DNA of 11,543 bases from Micrococcales bacterium (lineage in GTDB: Bacteria > Actinomycetota > Actinomycetes > S36-B12), in NCBI GenBank assembly GCA_002694095.1, contig NZLD01000011.1, forward strand, positions 7,730-19,272. Direction: 5' to 3'. Within the stretch, counting starts at the first letter, position 1. Each line of letters begins with the position of its first letter. Of this stretch, positions 6,153-11,543 are shown piece after piece. The notes under the pieces are model-generated. The model made no database searches and was not told the DNA's origin. It worked only from the letters and a program-made list of their open reading frames with translations. A program made the translations under genes and the position numbers.

Positions 6153-7868
6153 ATGACGACGCACCACGATGTATGCGCTTACAGGCGCGATCGTGAGTGG
6201 TGGCAGGACGCGGTCGTCTACCAGGTCTACCCCCGCAGTTTCGCCGACTCCACCGGTGACGGCATCGGCGATCTGCCGGGGATTCTCGATCGACTGGACT
6301 ACCTCGTCGACCTCGGCATCGACGCCTTGTGGATTTCACCTTTCTACACATCGCCACTGCGCGATGGCGGCTACGACGTCGCCGACTACAGAGATGTCGA
6401 TGAGCGTCTCGGCACTCTGGCCGACATCGATCGATTGATCGCCGCCTGTCACGAGCGCGGATTGCGCATCATCATGGACATCGTTCCCAACCACACCAGC
6501 AGCGATCACCGCTGGTGGCGCGAGGTGCTCACGAGCGAGCCCGGATCTCCCGCGTGGTCCCGCTACATGATTCGCCCCGGACGCGAGGAGTCGGCCAACG
6601 AGCCGCCGAGCAACTGGCGGAGCGTCTTTCACGGTCCCGGATGGTCGCGTCTGATTCTTGATGATGGGACAACCACGGACTACTGGTACCTGCACCTGTT
6701 CGACAGCACTCAGCCCGACCTGGACTGGTCGAATCCAGAGGTCCGCTCCGAGTTTCGCGACATCTTGCGCTTCTGGTTCGATCGGGGAGTCGATGGTTTT
6801 CGCATCGATGTCGCCCATGGCCTGGTCAAGGACCCGGATCCGCCCGACATGGATTACGACTCCATGGTCGAGACGGACATTCTCGGAGTCGCTCCTGATG
6901 CGCCCTACTGGGATCAAGACGGTGTGCACGACATCTGGCGTGAGTGGCGAGTGGTGGCTGACTCGTACGACCCCCCGCGGATCTTGTGCGGCGAGGCGTG
7001 GGCACCAACACCGGAGCGACTGGCTCGCTATCAGCGACCGGATGAGCTACACACGTCGTTCAACTTTGACTATCTCGCAGCCGGATGGGACTACGAGCGC
7101 ATGCGAGAGTCCATCGATGCGACCGTTGCCAATCACGCCAACGTAGGTGCCCCACCAACGTGGGTGCTCAGCAACCACGACGTCATTCGGCATGCGACCC
7201 GATTTGGACCGACCGAGGACGGATCTCCGGTCACCAAGCCGACGGTCGTCGATGACGAGCGCGGACGACGCCGAGCATTGGCCGCCACCATGTTTCTTCT
7301 CGGGCTGCCTGGCTCGGCGTACCTGTACCAGGGTGAGGAACTCGGGCTGCCGGAGGTTTTCGATCTTCCCGACGACGCTCGCCAGGATCCTGTGTGGTTT
7401 CGGAGCAAGGGGACCGACACCGGTCGTGACGGATGTCGTGTTCCCCTGCCGTGGAAGGCGAATGAGCCGAGTTACGGCTTCAGCCCTCAGGGGCGGTCGT
7501 GGCTTCCCCAGCCGGATGTGTGGCGGGACTTCGCTGTTGATCAGCAACAAGACGATGATGCTTCGCCGCTTGCGCTCTACCGACGAGCCTTAGCGCAGCG
7601 GCGTAGCGAACCTGCTCTCGGACAAGGTCCGATGGAGTGGATGGACGGAGCACCGGAGGGCGCTCTCGCCATGCGACGTTTCACCGCCGAGCCCGGGCAC
7701 CCGTCTCTCGCCATCGTCATCAACATGACCGAAGCGACGATTCATCTGCCATCGAGTTGGGGTACTGACGTCGTCCTGGCATCCGAGGGGGACATTGCCA
7801 CCCTGAGTGACGACGCGTCGTCCCACCTGGTGATGGGCCCCGAGACGGCCGTGTGGCTTCGTCGGTGA
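6153..7868 (+). CDS. aglA: GH13 alpha-glucosidase (AglA type)
   Basis: 571 residues, a retaining glycoside hydrolase of family 13 that releases glucose from short alpha-glucosides; the actinobacterial members fit subfamily 30 best. The (beta/alpha)8 barrel begins with WWQDAVVYQVYPRSFADSTGDGIGDL. The conserved regions are DIVPNH (109-114), GFRIDVAHGL with the nucleophile Asp219, CGEAW with the acid/base Glu281, and SNHD with Asp343 as transition-state stabiliser. A C-terminal beta domain covers about 490-571. No signal peptide, so cytoplasmic and probably acting on imported or glycogen/trehalose-derived oligosaccharides; the exact linkage is not decided by what I can see. The ATG at 6153 follows GGGGAA (6142-6147) at a suitable distance. 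It is the last gene of the + operon; its stop is only 9 bp from the stop of the converging gene. Confidence 0.93.
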   Translation: MTTHHDVCAYRRDREWWQDAVVYQVYPRSFADSTGDGIGDLPGILDRLDYLVDLGIDALWISPFYTSPLRDGGYDVADYRDVDERLGTLADIDRLIAACHERGLRIIMDIVPNHTSSDHRWWREVLTSEPGSPAWSRYMIRPGREESANEPPSNWRSVFHGPGWSRLILDDGTTTDYWYLHLFDSTQPDLDWSNPEVRSEFRDILRFWFDRGVDGFRIDVAHGLVKDPDPPDMDYDSMVETDILGVAPDAPYWDQDGVHDIWREWRVVADSYDPPRILCGEAWAPTPERLARYQRPDELHTSFNFDYLAAGWDYERMRESIDATVANHANVGAPPTWVLSNHDVIRHATRFGPTEDGSPVTKPTVVDDERGRRRALAATMFLLGLPGSAYLYQGEELGLPEVFDLPDDARQDPVWFRSKGTDTGRDGCRVPLPWKANEPSYGFSPQGRSWLPQPDVWRDFAVDQQQDDDASPLALYRRALAQRRSEPALGQGPMEWMDGAPEGALAMRRFTAEPGHPSLAIVINMTEATIHLPSSWGTDVVLASEGDIATLSDDASSHLVMGPETAVWLRR

Positions 7869-7897
7869 GGTCCGTAGTCAGCTAACGACGCGAAGCC
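7855..7897. terminator. Bidirectional hairpin spanning both convergent stop codons
   Basis: GGCTTC (7855-7860) pairs with GAAGCC (7892-7897), and GTCG (7861-7864) with CGAC (7886-7889), leaving a 2-nt bulge (7890-7891) and a 21-nt loop. The loop carries both stop codons (7866-7868 on +, 7880-7878 on -). It is the only terminator candidate between the two converging operons. Neither strand has a T-run afterwards, so efficiency is uncertain. Confidence 0.45.
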
Positions 7898-8564
7898 CGA
7901 GACGGGCCTCGATACCAGCGGTGTACGAGAAGACTTGACCCCGTGGCGTCGACAGACGCTTCCACGGGCCGCAGGTCGCGGCGGTTACCCGCAGCGGTTC
8001 ATCAGTCATGAGCCGCAAGCGTCTCGCCGCGTGCAGCACGCGCATTGGCAGGCCCGCCCACGCAGCACGCGACCAGATCTCCTCGGCAACAGGAGCGGCC
8101 TGGTATTCGGGCATTCCCTTCGTTCGCTCGCGGAACTCCTCGATCGCTTCGCGGATCTGGGGAGTGATGTCACTGGAGACTCCGTGGATGGGCATCTGCC
8201 ATCCGTCGGCAGGCGGAAGGCTGGCCAGCGTCAAGCCGTGACCGACCGAGGCGGTCAACTGCGGGAGTGACGCCGTATCGAAACGCACCGACTGTTTCGC
8301 GGCGACGGCATCACTCACGCCGCGAACTAACGTCGCCAGCGAGGTTGTAACGTCATCGCCGATAGCTTCCTCGTCCACCTGCGCCGGCACCGCAAGCGCG
8401 ACCATCACGTCCATAGGAAGAACGGCGTAAACAGCGAGCGCGGAGTCTGCGACGATAACGCGAGCGGTCATTCCGGAGTCCCACTCCGTGAGTCGAGTGC
8501 CCACCAGGGAAAGGACCCGAGCTTCTCGCTCGTTCAGCAGGATGGCACGCGTCGTGGTCTCCAC
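7878..8564 (-). CDS. Conserved hypothetical protein, Rv2474c-like
   Basis: 228 residues starting with GTG at 8564, preceded by GGGAGG 4 nt upstream. I recognise no enzymatic motif. The protein looks soluble: an N-terminal part with beta-rich segments (VLSLVGTRL, TARVIVADSALAVYAVLP), an acidic stretch (about 62-72), a helical middle (about 133-160, rich in Glu/Arg), and a C-terminal region containing AARRLRLMTDEPLRVTAAT and ending GLRVVS. Position supports identity with the M. tuberculosis Rv2474c group: it follows the hotdog thioesterase gene by 14 bp and converges on the alpha-glucosidase, as I recall for that locus. Conservation of this pairing hints at a link with the thioesterase or EttA, but the function is unknown. 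The short gap makes co-translation with the thioesterase likely. Confidence 0.75.
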   Translation of the reverse strand: METTTRAILLNEREARVLSLVGTRLTEWDSGMTARVIVADSALAVYAVLPMDVMVALAVPAQVDEEAIGDDVTTSLATLVRGVSDAVAAKQSVRFDTASLPQLTASVGHGLTLASLPPADGWQMPIHGVSSDITPQIREAIEEFRERTKGMPEYQAAPVAEEIWSRAAWAGLPMRVLHAARRLRLMTDEPLRVTAATCGPWKRLSTPRGQVFSYTAGIEARLGLRVVS

Positions 8565-8578
8565 GGGGCCTCCCTGGG

Positions 8579-8977
8579 TCAGTTTTCGAGGTGCTCCTCG
8601 ATGAGCAACCGGAATTCGGGTGGAATCGGACGAGAAGTACTTGATTCTTTATCGAAACACACCATGACGGATTTCGCATCCGCAGCCAGCTGCCCCTCGT
8701 CGATCAACTGCGTCTCCATGGTGAACGAGGAGGTGCCGATGTGGGAGAACCACGTTCGCGTCTGGAGCGGCTCTATCGAGAACCGGATGGGGCGCAGGTA
8801 GTTGATTTCCTGACGGACCACCACTTGCCCTACCACCCCTCGGGCATACATTCCGAGGGCACGATAGACGCGCACTCGTGCTTCCATCACGTAGTCGAGG
8901 AAGGTCGCGTTGCTCACGTGATCGTAGGGATCTAGGTCCTTGAAGCGCTTGGCAACTTCGATGTCGAAAACGGTCAT
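8579..8977 (-). CDS. Hotdog-fold acyl-CoA thioesterase (4HBT/YbgC-like)
   Basis: 132 residues, the normal size for a single hotdog domain, acting in the cytoplasm on acyl-CoA or acyl-ACP thioesters. The family motif is intact near the N-terminus: RFKDLDPYDHVSNATFLDY, with Asp16 the likely catalytic residue, followed by MEARVRVYRALG on the long central helix. The later strands include QEINYLRPIRF and the SFTMETQLIDEGQLAADAKSVMVCFD region. The chain ends soon after with a basic/Pro segment and a helix. The ATG at 8977 shares its A with the TGA of ettA (TGATG), and no good ribosome binding site precedes it, so translation is probably by reinitiation after ettA. The frame is open further upstream inside ettA, but the hotdog fold begins right after this ATG. 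Substrate chain length cannot be deduced. Confidence 0.88.
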   Translation of the reverse strand: MTVFDIEVAKRFKDLDPYDHVSNATFLDYVMEARVRVYRALGMYARGVVGQVVVRQEINYLRPIRFSIEPLQTRTWFSHIGTSSFTMETQLIDEGQLAADAKSVMVCFDKESSTSRPIPPEFRLLIEEHLEN

Positions 8978-10674
8978 CAGTCGCGCGTCAGTTTGCGGTA
9001 GGTGGCCCGGTGCGGCCGAGCGGCTTCCTCGCCCAGGCGCTCGATCTTGTTCTTCTCGTACGCGTCGAAGTTTCCTTCGAACCAGAACCATTGCGAGTCA
9101 CCCTCGTACGCGAGGATGTGTGTGGCGATCCGGTCCAGGAACCAGCGGTCGTGCGACGTGATCACCGCGCACCCTGGGAACTCCAGAAGTGCATTTTCCA
9201 GCGACCCAAGAGTTTCGACGTCCAAATCATTCGTCGGCTCGTCGAGCAGCAACAGGTTGCCGCCCATCTTCAACGTGAGCGCGAGGTTCAATCGGTTGCG
9301 CTCGCCACCGGACAGCACCTTGGCGGGCTTTTGCTGGTCGGGCCCCTTGAAGCCGAATGCCGAGACATACGCCCGCGACGGCAGTTCAACATTGCCCACT
9401 TTGATCCAGTCCAGGCCATCGCTGACGACTTCCCACACGTTCTTGGCGGGATCGAGGCCAGCCCGTGACTGATCTACGTACGACAAGGAGACGGTCTCTC
9501 CAACCTTGATCTCACCCATGGTGGGGAGTTCGTCTTTGTTCTCCGTCTCCCCCTTCGCGGCCGCCACCAGCATGGTGAACAACGTCGTCTTGCCCACGCC
9601 ATTGGGTCCGATCACACCGACGATCCCGTTTCGCGGTAGAGAGAACGAGAGATCATCGATCAAGATGCGGTCACCGAAAGCCTTGGTCAAGTGCTCTACT
9701 TCGACGACGACGTTACCCAGGCGTGGACCAGGTGGAATCTGAATCTCCTCCATATCCAACTTGCGGGTCTTCTCGGCCTCGGCAGCCATTTCTTCGTATC
9801 GCTGCAGTCGCGATCGGGACTTGGTCTGTCGCGCCTTGGCGTTGGATCGCACCCACTCCAACTCCTCGGTTAGGCGCTTTTGCAGCTTCGCGTCCTTCTG
9901 ACCTTCCACTTTCATACGGGCGGCCTTGGTTTCCAGATACGTCGAGTAGTTGCCCTGATACGGATAGGCACGTCCGCGATCGAGCTCGAGGATCCATTCG
10001 GCAACGTTGTCCAGGAAGTACCGATCGTGAGTGATCGCGACAACGGTTCCGGGATAACGCTCGAGGTACTGCTCGAGCCAGTTCACGCTCTCGGCATCAA
10101 GGTGGTTGGTTGGCTCGTCTAGCAGCAGTAGATCCGGTGCCTGCAGCAGCAATTTGCACAACGCCACTCGACGCTTCTCGCCACCGGACAGCACCGTGAC
10201 GTCCGCGTCGCCGTCGGGACACCGCAACGCGTCCATGGCCTGGTCCAACTGCGCGTCGAGGTCCCAGGCGTTCTTGTGGTCGATCGCCTCCTGGAGTTTG
10301 CCCATCTCCGCGAGCAGCGTGTCGTAGTCGGCGTCGGGATCGGCAAGTTCGGTAGAGATCTCGTTGAAGCGATCCACCATCGCCTTGGTTTCGGCAACCC
10401 CGTCTTGGACGTTCTCCAACACTGTCTTCGACTCATCGAGTTGCGGCTCCTGCATCAGGATGCCGACGGTGAACCCGTCCATGAGTTTGGCTTCGCCATT
10501 GGACACATCGTCCACACCCGCCATGATCTTCAGCAGACTCGACTTGCCGGCTCCATTGGGGCCGACGACCCCGATCTTGGCGCCGGGCAGGAAGGCGAGC
10601 GTGACGTCGTCGAGGACGACCTTGTCACCGTGCGCCTTGCGCGCCTTCTGAAGTGTGTAGATGAACTCGGCCAT
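8977..10674 (-). CDS. ettA: ABC-F ATPase EttA, energy-dependent translational throttle
   Basis: 565 residues, similar to E. coli EttA (555). EttA binds the ribosomal E site and gates the first elongation steps according to the ATP/ADP ratio. It has two ABC domains in one chain and no membrane spans. Domain 1: Walker A GPNGAGKSS (38-46), arm insertion about 90-140, signature LSGGEKRR (162-169), Walker B LLLLDEPTNHLD (182-193), and ITHDRYFLD (214-222). The charged linker (P-site tRNA interaction motif) spans about 245-315. Domain 2: Walker A GPNGVGKTT (356-364), signature LSGGERNR (454-461), Walker B LLLLDEPTNDLD (474-485), and SHDRWFLD (507-514). All ATPase residues are intact. The frame extends 40 codons upstream, but the family N-terminus MAEFIYT starts at the ATG at 10674, which has GGAAGG 7 nt upstream. 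Its TGA overlaps the thioesterase ATG. The leader carries alternative hairpins. Confidence 0.95.
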   Translation of the reverse strand: MAEFIYTLQKARKAHGDKVVLDDVTLAFLPGAKIGVVGPNGAGKSSLLKIMAGVDDVSNGEAKLMDGFTVGILMQEPQLDESKTVLENVQDGVAETKAMVDRFNEISTELADPDADYDTLLAEMGKLQEAIDHKNAWDLDAQLDQAMDALRCPDGDADVTVLSGGEKRRVALCKLLLQAPDLLLLDEPTNHLDAESVNWLEQYLERYPGTVVAITHDRYFLDNVAEWILELDRGRAYPYQGNYSTYLETKAARMKVEGQKDAKLQKRLTEELEWVRSNAKARQTKSRSRLQRYEEMAAEAEKTRKLDMEEIQIPPGPRLGNVVVEVEHLTKAFGDRILIDDLSFSLPRNGIVGVIGPNGVGKTTLFTMLVAAAKGETENKDELPTMGEIKVGETVSLSYVDQSRAGLDPAKNVWEVVSDGLDWIKVGNVELPSRAYVSAFGFKGPDQQKPAKVLSGGERNRLNLALTLKMGGNLLLLDEPTNDLDVETLGSLENALLEFPGCAVITSHDRWFLDRIATHILAYEGDSQWFWFEGNFDAYEKNKIERLGEEAARPHRATYRKLTRD

Positions 10675-10790
10675 GGGCACCCTTCCGTCAGGCCGGAAGC
10701 CTAGTTGCCTTCCGTGGCTCGGAATTCGTGCCGGGGCCCACGGCCCGAGCAATCCCACGACACAGTCCCGCGGCGAGGGTGGGAGCGGAT
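10675..10790 (-). promoter_or_regulatory. ettA leader with alternative hairpins over the RBS
   Basis: 116-bp gap between the ssb stop and the ettA ATG. Read on the - strand, segment 1 CGGAAG (10714-10709), segment 2 CTTCCG (10699-10694) and segment 3 CGGAAG (10687-10682) allow two exclusive 6-bp stems: 1:2 (9-nt loop) or 2:3 (6-nt loop). Segment 3 is part of the ribosome binding site, so 2:3 would hide it. A further stem, GCTCGG (10750-10745) with CCGAGC (10722-10717), lies just upstream. TAGGCT (10703-10698) could instead be a -10 box, in which case the transcript would start inside the structure. Structures are seen; regulation is inferred. Confidence 0.45.
10701..10763 (-). CDS. Possible 20-codon leader ORF before ettA
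   Basis: GTG at 10763 opens a frame of 20 codons (MSWDCSGRGPRHEFRATEGN) ending at the TAG at 10703-10701, which lies in the loop of hairpin 1:2 of the ettA leader. The ribosome binding site is weak (GGGA only 2 nt before the GTG). The peptide has no homology I recognise and no run of one amino acid. It could be a regulatory leader peptide, or a chance frame in GC-rich DNA. Confidence 0.2.
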   Translation of the reverse strand: MSWDCSGRGPRHEFRATEGN

Positions 10791-11288
10791 TCACGCTGAC
10801 GCGAGGGCCTGCCCATCTCGCGTGTCACCGCTGATGTCGTCACCGTCTTCCTCGGCGATGGCGGCTGCAGCCATCACATCAGCGATCACTCGGGTCTCGT
10901 TTTCCGCGACCGAAGCGCTCTTGACACGCGTGAAGTCCGCGGTGCCGCGTGCCAGATCTGGGCCAACCGCGTATGCCTCGATGTCCTGGTAGCGCACCGT
11001 GTGCGAGCCATCTCCGCAGGGACGCTCCACCTCACGGCTGCGCATCCGCCCATACACCACTACCGGCATTCCCTTCTTTATCGAGTTCGCTACGTTCGTC
11101 GCGAGCGCGCGCCAGCACGTCACCGACAGATAGTGCGTATCGCCTTCGATCCACCGCTCGCTGTCTCGGTCGAAGCGGCGAGTGTTGGAGGCGACGCGAA
11201 ACGACGCCACCGGGTCACCGCTTCCGGTGAACCGCAGATCGACGTCTCGAATCACGTTTCCCACCACTGTCATCATCAGATCGTTCAT
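10791..11288 (-). CDS. ssb: Single-stranded DNA-binding protein (secondary SSB paralogue)
   Basis: 165 residues with one OB fold (about 5-110) that binds single-stranded DNA. Typical features are the TVVGNVIRDVDLR start, FRVASNTRRFDR, the conserved Trp-containing strand (YLSVTCWRALATNVANSIKKG), and VVVYGRMRSRE. The C-terminal 55 residues are acidic and Ala-rich and end in QALASA; the DDDIPF-like acidic tip with which housekeeping SSBs recruit partner proteins is absent. This and its position beside ettA match the mycobacterial paralogue Rv2478c (SsbB type) rather than the essential SSB encoded near rpsF/rplI, which should lie elsewhere. The ATG at 11288 has AAGGAG 9 nt upstream; an alternative Met at residue 5 is possible. 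It heads the - strand unit. Confidence 0.9.
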   Translation of the reverse strand: MNDLMMTVVGNVIRDVDLRFTGSGDPVASFRVASNTRRFDRDSERWIEGDTHYLSVTCWRALATNVANSIKKGMPVVVYGRMRSREVERPCGDGSHTVRYQDIEAYAVGPDLARGTADFTRVKSASVAENETRVIADVMAAAAIAEEDGDDISGDTRDGQALASA

Positions 11289-11443
11289 TGCTCATCACTC
11301 CTTCGCTGGTCATTTCTCCTGTGACAAGCGTTGATGCCGCTGCCCTCATCGTGAAGAGCGCGGGGCATCGTGTGGATGACATGGCGCGCCCAGCCTGCAT
11401 TGTGGAGAAGGCTGCCCGAGAACAGTTTCCGTATGCTCCGCAC
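11289..11443. promoter_or_regulatory. Divergent intergenic region, ssb / transporter
   Basis: 155 bp between two diverging genes. On the + side, TATGCT at 11432-11437 is a good -10 box exactly 6 nt before the GTG at 11444, the same leaderless geometry as at 964. On the - side I find only the ssb ribosome binding site AAGGAG (11303-11298) and a weak -10 candidate CACAAT (11404-11399). A GGCGCGCC palindrome lies at 11383-11390. No terminator or RNA gene is visible. Confidence 0.4.
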
Positions 11444-11543
11444 GTGGCTCGTTTTCACCGCGCGTGGCTGGTAGCCGCGGTCACCTTCCTGGTGTTGATG
11501 ACGTCCGCCGCGTTCCGGTCGTCGGTCGGGGTGCTCGTCGTGC
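11444..11543 (+). CDS. MFS-type transporter, N-terminal fragment
   Basis: Open frame running off the window end, reading MARFHRAWLVAAVTFLV, then LMTSAAFRSSVGVLVV. A basic N-terminus (Arg, His, Arg) followed by a long hydrophobic helix and the FRSSVGVLVV turn is typical of the first membrane span of major facilitator superfamily transporters, in which an FRA/FRS-GVLxxPL pattern is common. Only 33 residues are visible, so substrate and subfamily cannot be told. The GTG at 11444 is preferred because TATGCT ends 6 nt before it (leaderless start); an in-frame GTG at 11402 would add 14 non-hydrophobic residues and is less likely. The gene diverges from ssb. Confidence 0.6.
   Translation, partial: MARFHRAWLVAAVTFLVLMTSAAFRSSVGVLVV

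Noticed and set aside
10675..10794. A 40-residue N-terminal extension of EttA (frame open upstream to 10794)
   Set aside because: EttA proteins begin at MAEFIYT, the ATG at 10674 has a good ribosome binding site, and the extension is Pro/Arg-rich without family support.
11215..11313. Small - strand frame beginning at the ATG at 11313 and overlapping the ssb start
   Set aside because: GGAG is only 2 nt from that ATG, the predicted product is low-complexity and basic, and the frame runs through the conserved SSB N-terminus.
11333..11369. GATGCC/GGCATC inverted repeat in the ssb-transporter gap
   Set aside because: 6-bp arms separated by 25 nt are expected by chance in a GC-rich gap and coincide with no promoter element.
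11420..11429. GAACAGTTTC as a LexA (SOS) box near ssb
   Set aside because: The actinobacterial box needs GAAC-N4-GTTC; here the half-sites are only GAA/TTC with 4 nt between, so the match is poor.

Overview
The window reads as a chromosomal segment from a GC-rich actinobacterium (Actinomycetota). The evidence is the set of actinobacterial-type proteins (a DUF5130 protein, a group II truncated hemoglobin of the GlbO type, an AglA-type GH13 alpha-glucosidase, an Rv2474c-like protein), GTG starts, and apparently leaderless promoters. As I recall it, the core gene order resembles the Mycobacterium tuberculosis segment from pepN (Rv2467) to the SSB paralogue Rv2478c, including DUF5130, glbO, aglA, an Rv2474c-like gene, a hotdog thioesterase and ettA. 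I cannot name the genus or species. There are no rRNA or tRNA genes, CRISPR arrays, insertion sequences or obvious foreign segments.

Layout. (1) 1-144 (+): C-terminal end of a PepN-type aminopeptidase. (2) 241-865 (-): a two-gene unit with a small one-span membrane protein followed, with overlap, by a DUF5130 protein; a hairpin lies between it and pepN. (3) 866-963: a divergent control region with two outward-facing -10 elements, each exactly 6 nt from a start codon (leaderless transcripts), and a TCACGTGA palindrome midway. (4) 964-7868 (+): a probable five-gene operon: S9A prolyl oligopeptidase, MscS-type channel, Rossmann/DUF2867 fusion protein, truncated hemoglobin (GTGA overlap with the gene before it) and alpha-glucosidase. 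(5) 7878-11288 (-): a converging unit transcribed as ssb paralogue, ettA, thioesterase, Rv2474c-like protein. (6) 11444-end (+): the first codons of an MFS-type membrane transporter, again with a leaderless-type start.

The genes are mostly housekeeping or physiology: peptide turnover (PepN, prolyl oligopeptidase), osmotic safety (MscS), oxygen/redox chemistry (GlbO, Rossmann protein), oligosaccharide hydrolysis, ATP-gated translation control (EttA), acyl-CoA hydrolysis and ssDNA binding. I see no defence, toxin or secondary-metabolite system. The least ordinary signals are regulatory: a three-segment set of mutually exclusive hairpins just before ettA, one of which covers its ribosome binding site, together with a possible 20-codon leader ORF ending in one of the loops; leaderless promoters with identical geometry; a hairpin spanning both stop codons of the convergent genes; and an all-GC 9-bp hairpin inside the MscS gene.
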